Below, one piece after another: positions 8,766-17,351 of a stretch of 64,000 nt of DNA. The number at the start of each line of letters is the position of its first letter. Within the stretch, counting starts at the first letter, position 1. The stretch is from Parafrankia discariae. Its GTDB lineage: Bacteria; Actinomycetota; Actinomycetes; Frankiales; Frankiaceae. A program made the translations under genes and the position numbers. The notes beneath the pieces were generated by a model. It saw nothing but the letters and a program-made list of their open reading frames with translations. It had not been told where the DNA came from and did no database searches. The stretch lies in NCBI RefSeq assembly GCF_000373365.1, contig NZ_KB891252.1, positions 124,001 to 188,000 on the forward strand. Reading direction: 5' to 3'.

Positions 8766-9209
8766 TCACCGCGGCGGGTCTGGCGGGGCCGCCACGACCC
8801 GCGCACGCCACAGCCGGCAGCGGCGGACGAAGCCGGCCAGGTGCTCGGCCGCGAAGCGGTCCGGATCCCAGTCGGACGTCCGCACGTCGGTCACGTCGCG
8901 CCAGAGATAGGCGACCGCCGAGCCGCCCCCGACCAGCGCGAGCTCGCGGGCCTCGTACGGATCGCCCTCGAACAGGTCGAGCAGCTCGCGTTCGGCCCTG
9001 GTCAGACCGCTCAGGCACCGGCCCGCGCACACGTCGCCGGGACGCGCGGGGACCAGTCCCGGATAGCTCCGCCCCGGCAGCGCCGCCGCCCGCCAGCCGC
9101 CGACCACCGCCGGCGTGATGGTCGGCACCCGGCCGAGCAGCGCGTCGACGACCGCGTCGAAACGCAGCGTCCCGTAGACGAACAACGCTCCGGCCACGTC
9201 CGAGGTCAT
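8766..9209 (-). CDS. Gamma-glutamylcyclotransferase-like (AIG2/GGACT) protein
   Basis: 147 aa, ATG at 9209 (MTSDVAGALFVYGTLRFD). The YGTLR phosphate/glutamyl-binding loop at residues 12-16 and the conserved acidic motif DLFEGDPYEARELAL (about 78-92), which carries the catalytic glutamate in GGCT-like enzymes, place it in this fold. Members release 5-oxoproline from gamma-glutamyl amines or peptides, but the substrate cannot be told from sequence. It is 38 nt downstream of pyrE on the same strand and may be co-transcribed. The open frame extends far upstream through pyrE and tRNA-Tyr but is meaningless there. Confidence 0.82.
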   Translation of the reverse strand: MTSDVAGALFVYGTLRFDAVVDALLGRVPTITPAVVGGWRAAALPGRSYPGLVPARPGDVCAGRCLSGLTRAERELLDLFEGDPYEARELALVGGGSAVAYLWRDVTDVRTSDWDPDRFAAEHLAGFVRRCRLWRARVVAAPPDPPR

Positions 9210-9247
9210 CCCGCGTTCCGTGTGTCCGACGTCAGGCTGTCCGGGTG

Positions 9248-9775
9248 CTAGCGAGCCGCGTCGAGGTCGGCCCGGGTGAGGGTGGGGAGCAGGGTCAGGC
9301 CGATCTCGGCGAGCCGCTCCCGGCCACCCTCCTGACGATCGATGACGCACAGGACGTCCTCGACGACCGCGCCCTGCTCGCGCAGCACCCGGGTGGCGTC
9401 GAGCACGGCCCCGCCGCTGGTCACGACGTCCTCGACCAGCACGATCCGCCGGCCCTCGACCTCGCCGCCCTCGGCGACGCGCCGGGTTCCGTACTCCTTC
9501 GCCTTCTTGCGGACGAACCTGGCCGGCAGCCCGGTGCGGGCCGAGAGCAGCGTGGCCAGCGGAACGCCGCCCAGCTCCAGGCCGGCGAGGAGATCGGTGC
9601 TCGGCGGGAGATGCGCCGCCATCGCCTCGACGATGTCGGCGAGCAGCGCCGGCTCGGCCTCGAACAGGTACTTGTCGAAGTACTCGGTGCTCGTACGACC
9701 CGACCGGAGGAGGAACGTCCCAGTCAGGTGGGACGCCGCCCGCACCCGGGCGGCCAGCGCTTCGATGTCGGCCAC
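9248..9775 (-). CDS. pyrE: Orotate phosphoribosyltransferase
   Basis: Catalyses orotate + PRPP to orotidine 5'-phosphate in pyrimidine synthesis. 175 aa from the GTG at 9775 (VADIEALAARVRAAS); the ribosome site is weak and no in-frame ATG is near. Recognisable are GLELGGVPLATLLSARTGLPARFVRKKAKEYGT (residues about 66-98) with the catalytic flexible-loop lysines, and the PRPP-binding motif IVLVEDVVTSGGAVLDA (about 111-127). It is separated from the other pyr genes, as in Streptomyces. Confidence 0.93.
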   Translation of the reverse strand: MADIEALAARVRAASHLTGTFLLRSGRTSTEYFDKYLFEAEPALLADIVEAMAAHLPPSTDLLAGLELGGVPLATLLSARTGLPARFVRKKAKEYGTRRVAEGGEVEGRRIVLVEDVVTSGGAVLDATRVLREQGAVVEDVLCVIDRQEGGRERLAEIGLTLLPTLTRADLDAAR

Positions 9776-9956
9776 GTCTGCCGACTCTACGGCCCCGCCC
9801 AGTGCGGCCAACCGGACTTCGGCCCGACCGCGGACCGCGGAACCGCCGGCGGCGGAGGCGGACGGCCGAGCGGTGGCACCTGGTCGAAGCGTGCTGGCTG
9901 GGCCCCGCCAGGCGCTGCCGCGGCGACTCGCTGACGAACGGACGGGCGAGGGACAT

Positions 9957-9992
9957 GACACAGGCCCCGGAGTGTCCTCCGGGGCCTGTGTC
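9957..9992 (-). terminator. Hairpin terminator downstream of tRNA-Tyr
   Basis: A perfect 15-bp stem (GACACAGGCCCCGGA, 9957-9971, with 9978-9992) and a 6-nt loop lie 33 nt past the encoded CCA of tRNA-Tyr on the minus strand. Confidence 0.7.
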
Positions 9993-10024
9993 GCAGCTTT
10001 GTCCCCGGGTAACCCCGGGGGTGG

Positions 10025-10106
10025 TGGCAGGTGATGGGTTCGAACCATCGTAGGCTGAGCCGGCGGTTTTACAGACCGCTCCCTTTGGCCACTCGGGCAA
10101 CCTGCC
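10025..10106 (-). tRNA. tRNA-Tyr (anticodon GTA), with encoded 3' CCA
   Basis: An 82-nt class II tRNA on the minus strand. Acceptor GGCAGGT pairs with ACCTGCC, discriminator A; the anticodon loop CTGTAAA gives GTA; a long variable arm (GCCGGCTCAGCCTAC region) precedes the T-arm GATGGTTCGAACCCATC. The next three bases (10024-10022) encode CCA, unlike the other tRNAs of this window. Confidence 0.95.
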
Positions 10107-10239
10107 GTGTTCGGCAAGCATACCGGTTGCACCGAGTGTGCTGACGGGGAGGGTCCCCCCAACACTCCGGCCCGCGCCCGGCCCGCGCGTCACGGGCCGG
10201 CGCCCGCCCCCGTACGACTCGACCAGGAGGTCCGTGCCC

Positions 10240-10728
10240 GTGGCAGATCCGTCCTTCGACATCGTCAGCAAGGTCGACACCCAGGAGATCGACAACGCGG
10301 TCAACCAGACGGCGAAGGAGATCAAGACCCGCTTCGACTTCCGGGACACCGGGGCCTCCGCGGCGCTGTCCGGCGAGTCGATCCTGCTGCAGGCCAACAG
10401 CGAGGAACGGGTGAAGGCCGTCCTGGACGTCCTGCAGGAGAAGTTCGTGAAGCGCGGCATCTCGCTCAAGTCGCTCGAGCATGGCGAGCCGCGACAGTCG
10501 GGCAAGGAGTACAAGCTGACGGTGACCGTCCAGCAGGGCATCGCCGACGAGAAGGCGAAGACCATCGCCAAGAAGATCCGCGCGGACGGACCGAAGGGCG
10601 TGCAGGCGCAGATCCAGGGCGACCAGCTCCGGGTCACCGGCAAGAAGCGGGACGACCTGCAGCGGGTCATCCAGCTCCTCAAGGCCGAGGACTTCGACGT
10701 ACCGCTGCAGTTCGTCAACTACCGGTGA
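10240..10728 (+). CDS. YajQ-family nucleotide-binding protein
   Basis: 162-aa protein of the YajQ/DUF520 family, two ferredoxin-like domains; some members bind cyclic-di-GMP and act as effectors with a transcription factor, which is known for Xanthomonas and not shown for actinobacteria. The sequence has the family hallmarks [19 protein letters not shown] at the start, [26 protein letters not shown] in the middle and the C-terminal PLQFVNYR. The GTG at 10240 is chosen because AGGAGG lies nine bases upstream; another GTG at 10234 is too close to it. Confidence 0.92.
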   Translation: MADPSFDIVSKVDTQEIDNAVNQTAKEIKTRFDFRDTGASAALSGESILLQANSEERVKAVLDVLQEKFVKRGISLKSLEHGEPRQSGKEYKLTVTVQQGIADEKAKTIAKKIRADGPKGVQAQIQGDQLRVTGKKRDDLQRVIQLLKAEDFDVPLQFVNYR

Positions 10729-11248
10729 CCACCCCCGCCCGCCGGTGCCGGCAGGCGACGGCGACCGGCCGACCGGGCTGACACCACATTTCACGGGCGT
10801 ATGCACGGGAAGAAGCACGATCGCCGCCCCGGGACAGAAAGCGTCAGGTACATCCGGCGCACATGTCCGAAATAAGTGCACCCCGCCCGATGGGGGGTTT
10901 CGGGCGGGGTGCGTGCGGCGGAACCTGGGGGGTACGCTCCGCCGCTGTCTTGGGAGCTTTGAGACTACTCGCTATCCAGCGCTTCAGCGTGCCTTCCCCG
11001 GGTCTCGTCGTGACGCGCCGGTGAACTCCGCGTTCCCGACATGTTCCTTCCGCGCCGAACCCGCATGGAGCCCCGCGGGCGCGAGTGGCCCATCCGGCCC
11101 GCACCATGACGGGAATACCGACGTCACGGCCTTAATCAGCCGATCCGGCGCGCCACTCCCGGCCGGGAAAGCGACCGGGAGCCGATTCCACCGGGTGGAA
11201 CCGTGCCGGCGGCGGTACGGATGGACCGAGTAGGCGGATTGGGTGGGG
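10729..11248. other. 520-base convergent intergenic region
   Basis: No protein gene is supported between convergent yajQ and htpX; open frames here have no motif. It contains the strong hairpin at 10878-10912 and an unusually AT-richer segment around 10945-11000. A small RNA is possible but nothing specific supports it. Confidence 0.4.
10878..10912. terminator. Hairpin, probable bidirectional terminator
   Basis: A perfect 12-bp stem (GCACCCCGCCCG, 10878-10889, with 10901-10912) and an 11-nt G/T-rich loop lie 150 nt after yajQ and upstream of the htpX stop. Confidence 0.6.
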
Positions 11249-12121
11249 TCACCGGTACGGGTTCATCCTGGCGCGCTGCTCCAGGCGGGCGATCCGCTCC
11301 GCGATCGGCGGGTGGGTCGAGAAGAGCCGGCCGACACCGCCACCACGGAAGGGGTTCGCGATCATGAGGGCGGCGGCCGGGCCCAGCCGCGAGTTGGCTG
11401 GCAGCGGCCTGGCGGCCGTGCCCGCCTCCAGCTTGCGCAGGGCGCTGGCCAGGCCGAGCGGGTCGCCGGTGAGGGTCGACCCTGATTCGTCCGCCTGGTA
11501 CTCGCGGGCCCGGCTGATCGCCAGTTGGATGATCGTCGCGGCGATCGGGCCGACGACGATGAGCGCCAGCATCTCCAGCACTCCCGGGCCGTCCTCGTCG
11601 CGACCGCCACCGAAAATGGCAAACCACTGCAACATATTTGCCAGATAAACGATGATGCCCGCGAGCGCGCCCGCGACCGAGGCGATGAGGATGTCACGGT
11701 TGTAGACATGGCTCAGCTCGTGCCCGAGGACACCGCGCAGCTCACGGTCATCCATGAGCTCCATGATTCCCTCGGTGCAGCACACGGCCGCGTTACGGGG
11801 GTTTCGCCCGGTCGCGAAGGCGTTCGGAGACGGTGTGGGACTGAGGTACAGCCTGGGCATCGGCATGCGCGCCCGGGTGGCGAGCTCCTGGACGATCGCG
11901 TAGAGCCGGGGCTGTTGAACCTGGCTCACCGGATACGCCCGCATCGCCCGCAGGGCGATCCGATCCGAGTAGAAGTAGGAGAATCCGTTCATCGCGAGCG
12001 CGAGAACGACGGCGATGATGAGGCCGCTCCTGCCGAAGAGCGACCCGATCCACACGATCGCGGCGGAGAGAACGCCGAGGAGAAGCGCCGTCTTCAGCCC
12101 GTTGAGACTGCGATGAGGCAT
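11249..12121 (-). CDS. htpX: Membrane zinc metalloprotease HtpX
   Basis: M48-family endopeptidase of the cytoplasmic membrane involved in membrane-protein quality control. 290 aa, ATG at 12121. Two N-terminal membrane helices (about residues 8-28 and 33-52) precede the cytosolic domain with the zinc motif [10 protein letters not shown] (about 134-143). Two further helices follow, with the third zinc ligand Glu in [13 protein letters not shown]. The C-terminus has the family [15 protein letters not shown] motif. The length is normal for HtpX. The neighbouring DUF2520 gene ends near 12216 but runs in the same direction with a 94-nt gap, so linkage is uncertain. Confidence 0.95.
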   Translation of the reverse strand: MPHRSLNGLKTALLLGVLSAAIVWIGSLFGRSGLIIAVVLALAMNGFSYFYSDRIALRAMRAYPVSQVQQPRLYAIVQELATRARMPMPRLYLSPTPSPNAFATGRNPRNAAVCCTEGIMELMDDRELRGVLGHELSHVYNRDILIASVAGALAGIIVYLANMLQWFAIFGGGRDEDGPGVLEMLALIVVGPIAATIIQLAISRAREYQADESGSTLTGDPLGLASALRKLEAGTAARPLPANSRLGPAAALMIANPFRGGGVGRLFSTHPPIAERIARLEQRARMNPYR

Positions 12122-12215
12122 GGCTGTCGCGTATCCGTCCTGTCGACCTGTCGCACCCGCTTCAACGAAGGAACGCGCTCTCCCTGTTCCCAGCGGCGAT
12201 CCTTCCCCGCGACGG

Positions 12216-13166
12216 TCACACCCACCCGCGGTCGCCCGCCGCCGGGGCGTCCGTCGCCGCGGCGCGCACCGCCGCGGCGACGGGCGGCTCGAGCAGGCCG
12301 GCCTGCTCGAGCCGGTCCGCGGTGAGGACGGCGAGCGCGGCGTAGGCGTCCGCGAGATGGCGGTCGAGCGCTTCCAGCCCGGCCAGCTGTGCGGTGACCG
12401 TGCCGACGTCCCCCCGCCGGACCGGGCCGGTCATCGCGGCCGCGCCGCCGTCCAGCGCGTTCTCCAGCGACGCGCGCAGCAGCGGGCCGAGCGCGCCGGC
12501 CGGGTCGGGAACGCCCGCCTCGGCGATCAGCCGCCCGGCGGCCGTCACCAGAGTCGCCAGGAAGTTGCCGCCCAGCACCAGGGCGGCGTGGTAGATCGGC
12601 CGCTGTTCCTCGGGGACGACCGCCACCCGCCCGCCGACGTCGGTCACCAGCCGGCGCACGAGCGCGGCCGCCGGCTCGTCGCCGGGGACCGTGGTCACGC
12701 CGAAGGTGGCACCGGTGAGGCGGTCGACATCGGCCGGCGTCCCGGTGAGGGTCATGATCGGGTGGATGGCGGCGGTCCGCGCACCGACGGCTCGGGCGGG
12801 TGCCAGCGGAGCGATCCCGTGCCGTCCACTGAGGTGCGCGACGAGCGGGAGCAGCGAGCCCCCCGGGACGGAGCGGGTCAGACCGGGGGCGGCCTGGGCG
12901 GCGACGGTCTCGATCAGGTCGTCGGGAACGCCGAGCAGGATCACCTCGGCGGCGGCGGCGGCCTGCGCGGGCGTGGCGCAGGCGGTGGCCGTCGGGAAGC
13001 GCTCGGCGGCCCGTTCCCGGCCGGCGGGCGAACGCGTGTAGAAGGCGCTCACCTCATGACCGGCGGCGGCGAGCGCGGCGCCGAGCGCCGAACCGGCCCG
13101 GCCGACCCCGATGACCGCCACCGTGCGGGCCGGGCCCGCCGCTATCCCCGCGACTGTCCCCGCCAC
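12216..13166 (-). CDS. Rossmann-fold/DUF2520 domain protein
   Basis: 316-aa probable NAD(P)-dependent dehydrogenase-like protein. Residues 14-40 hold a glycine-rich nucleotide motif ([24 protein letters not shown]). The C-terminal half fits the DUF2520 helical domain, with HPIMTLTG near the middle and [16 protein letters not shown]. The overall shape resembles pyrroline-5-carboxylate reductase or ketopantoate-reductase relatives; in actinobacteria this family is often found beside panC, but no pan gene is present here. The GTG at 13166 has GGAGG nine bases upstream; an earlier open frame is arginine-rich and unlikely. Substrate unknown. Confidence 0.8.
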   Translation of the reverse strand: MAGTVAGIAAGPARTVAVIGVGRAGSALGAALAAAGHEVSAFYTRSPAGRERAAERFPTATACATPAQAAAAAEVILLGVPDDLIETVAAQAAPGLTRSVPGGSLLPLVAHLSGRHGIAPLAPARAVGARTAAIHPIMTLTGTPADVDRLTGATFGVTTVPGDEPAAALVRRLVTDVGGRVAVVPEEQRPIYHAALVLGGNFLATLVTAAGRLIAEAGVPDPAGALGPLLRASLENALDGGAAAMTGPVRRGDVGTVTAQLAGLEALDRHLADAYAALAVLTADRLEQAGLLEPPVAAAVRAAATDAPAAGDRGWV

Positions 13167-14269
13167 CTGGCCGCCCTCCCCCGCCCACCCACGCGGAGCG
13201 GACCGCCACGGTCGTCGCCCCCGCCGCCTCCGCTCGCGACCCGCCGCAGTGACCTCACGCACCGATCCAATCGTCGGAAGTACCACCGGCGCCGGGTACA
13301 CGACGGTGACCGGGCTCACGGCGGCGCCGAACTCCGTCGGAGCTCACGACCGAACCACCCCGCCCCGCAATGAACGGCCACGGCCACACAGCGGGAACTC
13401 CGCTGGAACACACCGTTCATCTCCTGGTGACCGATCAGTGATGCTGCGACACGTCCGCGTCGATCCGTGCCCGCTCGGTGTCATCGGGAGGCTGTGTCGG
13501 CGCGGCGCCTATCGCGCCATACGAAATCGCCGGACGCCACCCGCACCGCCGGTCCGGCTAATCGATAGTGTTCACATCGGGGCGCCATCCCCATCCGACC
13601 GGGGCCGGGAACACACTTATCTGTGGACGTCGGCCGCACGGCGGGGATGATCGCCGCGATACCACCACGATGCCGGTACCCTCGTTTCCACGACAACACC
13701 GGCATGCCGATCTCTGGGCGGAGGTCACCTGAATACGGCCCGTGCTGTACACAGGCGCCCCGAACGGTGTGGACGTCGCCCGTGCGCGCCCCGGGTGACC
13801 GCCGCCCCGGGACGCGTCCCGCGGTGCGCCCCACCGACCGGGGGATTCGGGCCCGGGTCGCGGCGCCGGCCGGGGTGTCCGCCTGCGGACACCCGTCGGG
13901 GCTCCCGCGGGCAGGTGACGCAGCATGTCCGCGGCCCGAAGGGGGAACCGGCGGCCCTCGCCGCGCGGTCCGCCCGTCGATGTCCGGCCGTCTCCTCCCC
14001 GCCACCGGAGCCGATGGTTCGCCCCGGTCGGGACGGCCTCGGAGGGCCCCACGGCGGGGTCGGTCCAGCCCGCCGTGCCGCACTCACGTCCGTTATCAGA
14101 AAACGCATACGGCAACCAGCCGCACACTGCCAGGCAGGGTGGGTGACGGGGATAATCCGGTCCCGAGCGGCGTCCCACCGCCCTTCCCGGAGTCGGTCAG
14201 GCGTCACGATCCCCGTGGTGTATTGAACCGCCCGGTACGCTGGGGTGGTACCTGAGGAGGTTACTGAAG
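13167..14269. other. 1.1-kb region without a recognisable gene
   Basis: Several open frames of 70-210 codons exist on both strands, but all have Arg/Pro/Gly-biased shadow composition and no recognisable motif. Local AT-richer patches lie at about 13610-13640 and 14090-14110 (TCCGTTATCAGAAAACGCAT), and GATAAT occurs near 14151; these may be promoters. The right end holds the korA promoter. It is the longest gene-free stretch in the window. Confidence 0.5.
14223..14251 (+). promoter_or_regulatory. Candidate korA promoter
   Basis: TTGAAC at 14223-14228 and TGGTAC at 14246-14251 are separated by 17 bases and resemble a sigma-70-type -35/-10 pair. The korA ribosome site starts a few bases downstream, implying a very short leader. 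Confidence 0.4.
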
Positions 14270-16156
14270 GTGTCTGAGCAGGTCAGGGAGAGGGAGACCC
14301 GCCGGCTCGACCGGGTCGTCGTGCGGTTCGCGGGCGACTCAGGCGACGGTATGCAGCTCACCGGAGAACAGTTCACAAGCGAGACAGCGGCATTCGGCAA
14401 CGATCTGTCCACGCTTCCGGACTTTCCCGCGGAAATCCGGGCGCCAGCCGGCACCCCGGCCGGAGTTTCTGGCTTCCAGCTACATTTCTCCGATCACGAT
14501 ATTCTCACCCCGGGCGACGCCCCGGACGTCCTCGTGGCGATGAACCCGGCCGCGCTGAAGGCGAACCTGAAGGATCTGCCGCCCGGCGCCGACCTGATCG
14601 TCAACACCGACGCGTTCACCGGCGGCAACCTGAAGAAAGCCGGCTACGCGGCCGACCCGCTGACGGACGGGACCCTGGACAACTACACCGTCCACCGGGT
14701 CCCGCTGACGTCCATGACGATCAACGCGGTGCACGCCGCCGAGGACGTCGCCGGCTCGGTGAACAAGAAGGAAGCCGAGCGGGCGAAGAACATGTTCGCG
14801 CTCGGGCTGATGAGCTGGCTGTACCACCGGCCGACCGGTGGCACCGAGGGCTTCCTCAAGAAGAAGTTCGCCAAGCGGCCGGAGATCGCGGCGGCCAACA
14901 TCGCCGCGTTCCGGGCCGGCTTCAACTACGGCGAGACCACCGAGTCGTTCTCGGTCACCTACGAGGTCGCCCCGGCGCGCATGCGGCAGGGCACCTACCG
15001 GCGGATCACCGGGAACATCGCGCTGTCCTACGGGCTGATCGCGGCCGGCGAGCTGACGAAGCTGCCGCTGTTCCTCGGCACCTACCCGATCACCCCGGCC
15101 TCGGACATCCTGCACGAGCTGAGCAAGCACAAGCAGTTCGGCATCCGGACGTTCCAGGCCGAGGACGAGATCGCCGGTGTCGGTGCCGCCCTCGGCGCCT
15201 CGTTCGGCGGCTCGCTGGGCGTGACGACCACGTCGGGCCCGGGTGTCGCGCTCAAGAGCGAGACGATCGGCCTGGCGGTCAGCCTCGAGCTGCCGCTGCT
15301 GATCGTGGACATCCAGCGCGGCGGCCCGTCCACCGGTCTGCCGACCAAGACCGAGCAGGCCGACCTGCTGCAGGCGATGTTCGGCCGCAACGGTGAGGCC
15401 CCGGTGCCGATCGTGGCGCCGCGTTCGCCCGGCGACTGTTTCGACGCCGCCGTCGAGGCCGCCCGGATCGCGACCAAGTACCGGACGCCGGTCTTCCTGC
15501 TCTCGGACGGCTACCTGGCCAACGGCTCCGAGCCGTGGCTGCTGCCGACCCGCGAGGAGCTGCCCGACCTCACGGTGACCTTCACGACCGAGCCGAACCA
15601 CGAGGGGCCGAAGGGTCCGGAGTTCTGGCCCTATCAGCGCGACCCCGAGACGCTGGCCCGCCCCTGGGCGGTTCCCGGCACCCCGGGTCTGGAGCACCGG
15701 ATCGGCGGCCTGGAGAAGGCCGACGGCTCGGGCAACATCTCCTACGACCCGGCGAACCACGACCGGATGGTCCGCCTGCGCCAGGCCAAGATCGACGGCA
15801 TCGCCCGGGACATCGCCCCGCTGGAGGTCGACGACCCGTCCGGCATGGCGAGCGTGCTGGTCCTCGGCTGGGGCTCGACCTTCGGCCCCATCGCCGCCGG
15901 CTGCCGGCGGGTCCGGGCCAAGGGGCTGCACGTCGCCCAGGCGCACCTGCGCCACCTCAACCCGTTCCCGGCGAACACCGCCGAGGTGCTGCGCTCCTAC
16001 GACAAGGTGCTGATCCCCGAGATGAACCTCGGCCAGCTCCGCACGCTGATCAGGTCGCAGTTCCTGGTGGACGCGATCGGCTACAACCAGGTCCGTGGAC
16101 TGCCGTTCAAGGCCGCGGAGCTCGCGGGCGTCTTGGAGGACGTGATCAACCAGTGA
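14270..16156 (+). CDS. korA: 2-oxoacid:ferredoxin oxidoreductase subunit alpha (fused gamma-alpha)
   Basis: With KorB, converts 2-oxoglutarate and CoA to succinyl-CoA, CO2 and reduced ferredoxin. 628 aa from the GTG at 14270, with GAGGAGG upstream. The N-terminal gamma domain ([19 protein letters not shown], residues about 16-190) is fused to the alpha domain ([13 protein letters not shown] near 270; [23 protein letters not shown] near 306; [30 protein letters not shown] near 346), as in mycobacterial and Streptomyces KorA. Its stop overlaps the korB start. Synteny with nuo suggests ferredoxin coupling to respiration, but no ferredoxin gene is in the window. Confidence 0.94.
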   Translation: MSEQVRERETRRLDRVVVRFAGDSGDGMQLTGEQFTSETAAFGNDLSTLPDFPAEIRAPAGTPAGVSGFQLHFSDHDILTPGDAPDVLVAMNPAALKANLKDLPPGADLIVNTDAFTGGNLKKAGYAADPLTDGTLDNYTVHRVPLTSMTINAVHAAEDVAGSVNKKEAERAKNMFALGLMSWLYHRPTGGTEGFLKKKFAKRPEIAAANIAAFRAGFNYGETTESFSVTYEVAPARMRQGTYRRITGNIALSYGLIAAGELTKLPLFLGTYPITPASDILHELSKHKQFGIRTFQAEDEIAGVGAALGASFGGSLGVTTTSGPGVALKSETIGLAVSLELPLLIVDIQRGGPSTGLPTKTEQADLLQAMFGRNGEAPVPIVAPRSPGDCFDAAVEAARIATKYRTPVFLLSDGYLANGSEPWLLPTREELPDLTVTFTTEPNHEGPKGPEFWPYQRDPETLARPWAVPGTPGLEHRIGGLEKADGSGNISYDPANHDRMVRLRQAKIDGIARDIAPLEVDDPSGMASVLVLGWGSTFGPIAAGCRRVRAKGLHVAQAHLRHLNPFPANTAEVLRSYDKVLIPEMNLGQLRTLIRSQFLVDAIGYNQVRGLPFKAAELAGVLEDVINQ

Positions 16157-17214
16157 CCGTCACAACGAACGGCAGCGGGATTACCAACCGACTCCTGGAC
16201 CTGGTACCCGCCACGCCGAGCCAGCTGACCCGTAAGGACTTCACCTCCGACCAGGAGGTCCGGTGGTGCCCGGGATGCGGCGACTACGCCATCCTGGCCA
16301 CCGTCCAGGGCTTCCTGCCCGAGCTGGGGATCGCCCGGGAGAACATCGCCTTCATCTCGGGCATCGGGTGCTCCTCGCGCTTCCCGTACTACCTGCAGAC
16401 CTACGGGATGCACTCCATCCACGGGCGGGCGCCGGCGATCGCGACGGGCCTGGCGACGTCGCGCCCGGACCTGTCGGTCTGGGTGGTCACCGGTGACGGC
16501 GACGCGCTCTCGATCGGCGGGAACCACCTGCTGCACGCGATGCGCCGCAACGTGAACATCAAGGTCCTGATGTTCAACAACCGGATCTACGGCCTGACCA
16601 AGGGCCAGTACTCGCCGACGTCCGAGGTCGGCAAGATCACCAAGTCGACGCCGTTCGGTTCGCTGGACCGGCCGTACAACCCGGCGTCGCTGGCGCTGGG
16701 CGCGGAGGCGACGTTCGTCGCCCGGTCGATCGACTCGGACCGGGCCCACCTGACGTCGGTGCTGCGCGCGGCGGCGGAGCACCCGGGCACCGCGTTCGTG
16801 GAGATCTTCCAGAACTGCAACATCTTCAACGACGGTGCGTTCGAGGCGCTGAAGGACCGCGGCACCCGGGACGACGCCACGCTGAAGCTGGTCGACGGCG
16901 AGCCGCTGATCTTCGGCGCCGAGCGGGACAAGGGCATCCGGCGCGCGGCGTCCGGCGGCCTCGAGATCTGCGCGGCGACCGACGAGGGCGTTCTCGTGCA
17001 CGACGCGGCGAACACGGACCCGAGCCAGGCGTTCGCGCTGTCCCGGCTGACCGGGGACGACCACGGCGTCACCCCGATCGGCGTGTTCCGCAACGTCGAC
17101 ATCCCGACCTACGACGAGGCGCTCAACGCTCAGGTCGAGCAGACCCGGGAGCGGCAGGGGACGGGGGACCTGATGGCCCTCATCTCCGGCAGCGAGACCT
17201 GGACGATCGACTGA
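16153..17214 (+). CDS. korB: 2-oxoacid:ferredoxin oxidoreductase subunit beta
   Basis: 353-aa thiamine-diphosphate subunit. The GTG at 16153 overlaps the korA stop (GTGA), the normal translational coupling. Visible are [11 protein letters not shown] (about residues 36-46) and [11 protein letters not shown] with cysteines that may bind an iron-sulfur cluster, the TPP/Mg motif [12 protein letters not shown] with [25 protein letters not shown], and the C-terminal [17 protein letters not shown]. All key positions are intact. A strong hairpin follows 18 bases after the stop, so korAB is a two-gene unit. Confidence 0.95.
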   Translation: MTVTTNGSGITNRLLDLVPATPSQLTRKDFTSDQEVRWCPGCGDYAILATVQGFLPELGIARENIAFISGIGCSSRFPYYLQTYGMHSIHGRAPAIATGLATSRPDLSVWVVTGDGDALSIGGNHLLHAMRRNVNIKVLMFNNRIYGLTKGQYSPTSEVGKITKSTPFGSLDRPYNPASLALGAEATFVARSIDSDRAHLTSVLRAAAEHPGTAFVEIFQNCNIFNDGAFEALKDRGTRDDATLKLVDGEPLIFGAERDKGIRRAASGGLEICAATDEGVLVHDAANTDPSQAFALSRLTGDDHGVTPIGVFRNVDIPTYDEALNAQVEQTRERQGTGDLMALISGSETWTID

Positions 17215-17232
17215 CAGCGGGCTGACCTCAGT

Positions 17233-17275
17233 GCGAGGGGCCGGGGTGGGCACGACTGCCACCCCGGCCCCTCGC
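17233..17275 (+). terminator. korAB transcription terminator
   Basis: A perfect 17-bp stem (17233-17249 with 17259-17275), 9-nt loop, followed by CGTTTC. It starts 18 nt after the korB stop codon. Confidence 0.85.
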
Positions 17276-17351
17276 CGTTTCGGAGCGCGGGCATCCCACC
17301 ACCATCGCGCTATCCGCACCTATTGCCCTGTTACAGACGCTAACGCAGCAC

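Noticed and set aside
8766-10718. A 650-codon minus-strand frame
   Set aside because: It passes through the pyrE gene in another phase, through tRNA-Tyr and through yajQ antisense. Only its last 147 codons (GGCT-like) are a real gene.
13623-14255. Open frames in the gap before korA
   Set aside because: Arg/Pro/Thr bias, no ribosome site or conserved motif; treated as non-coding.
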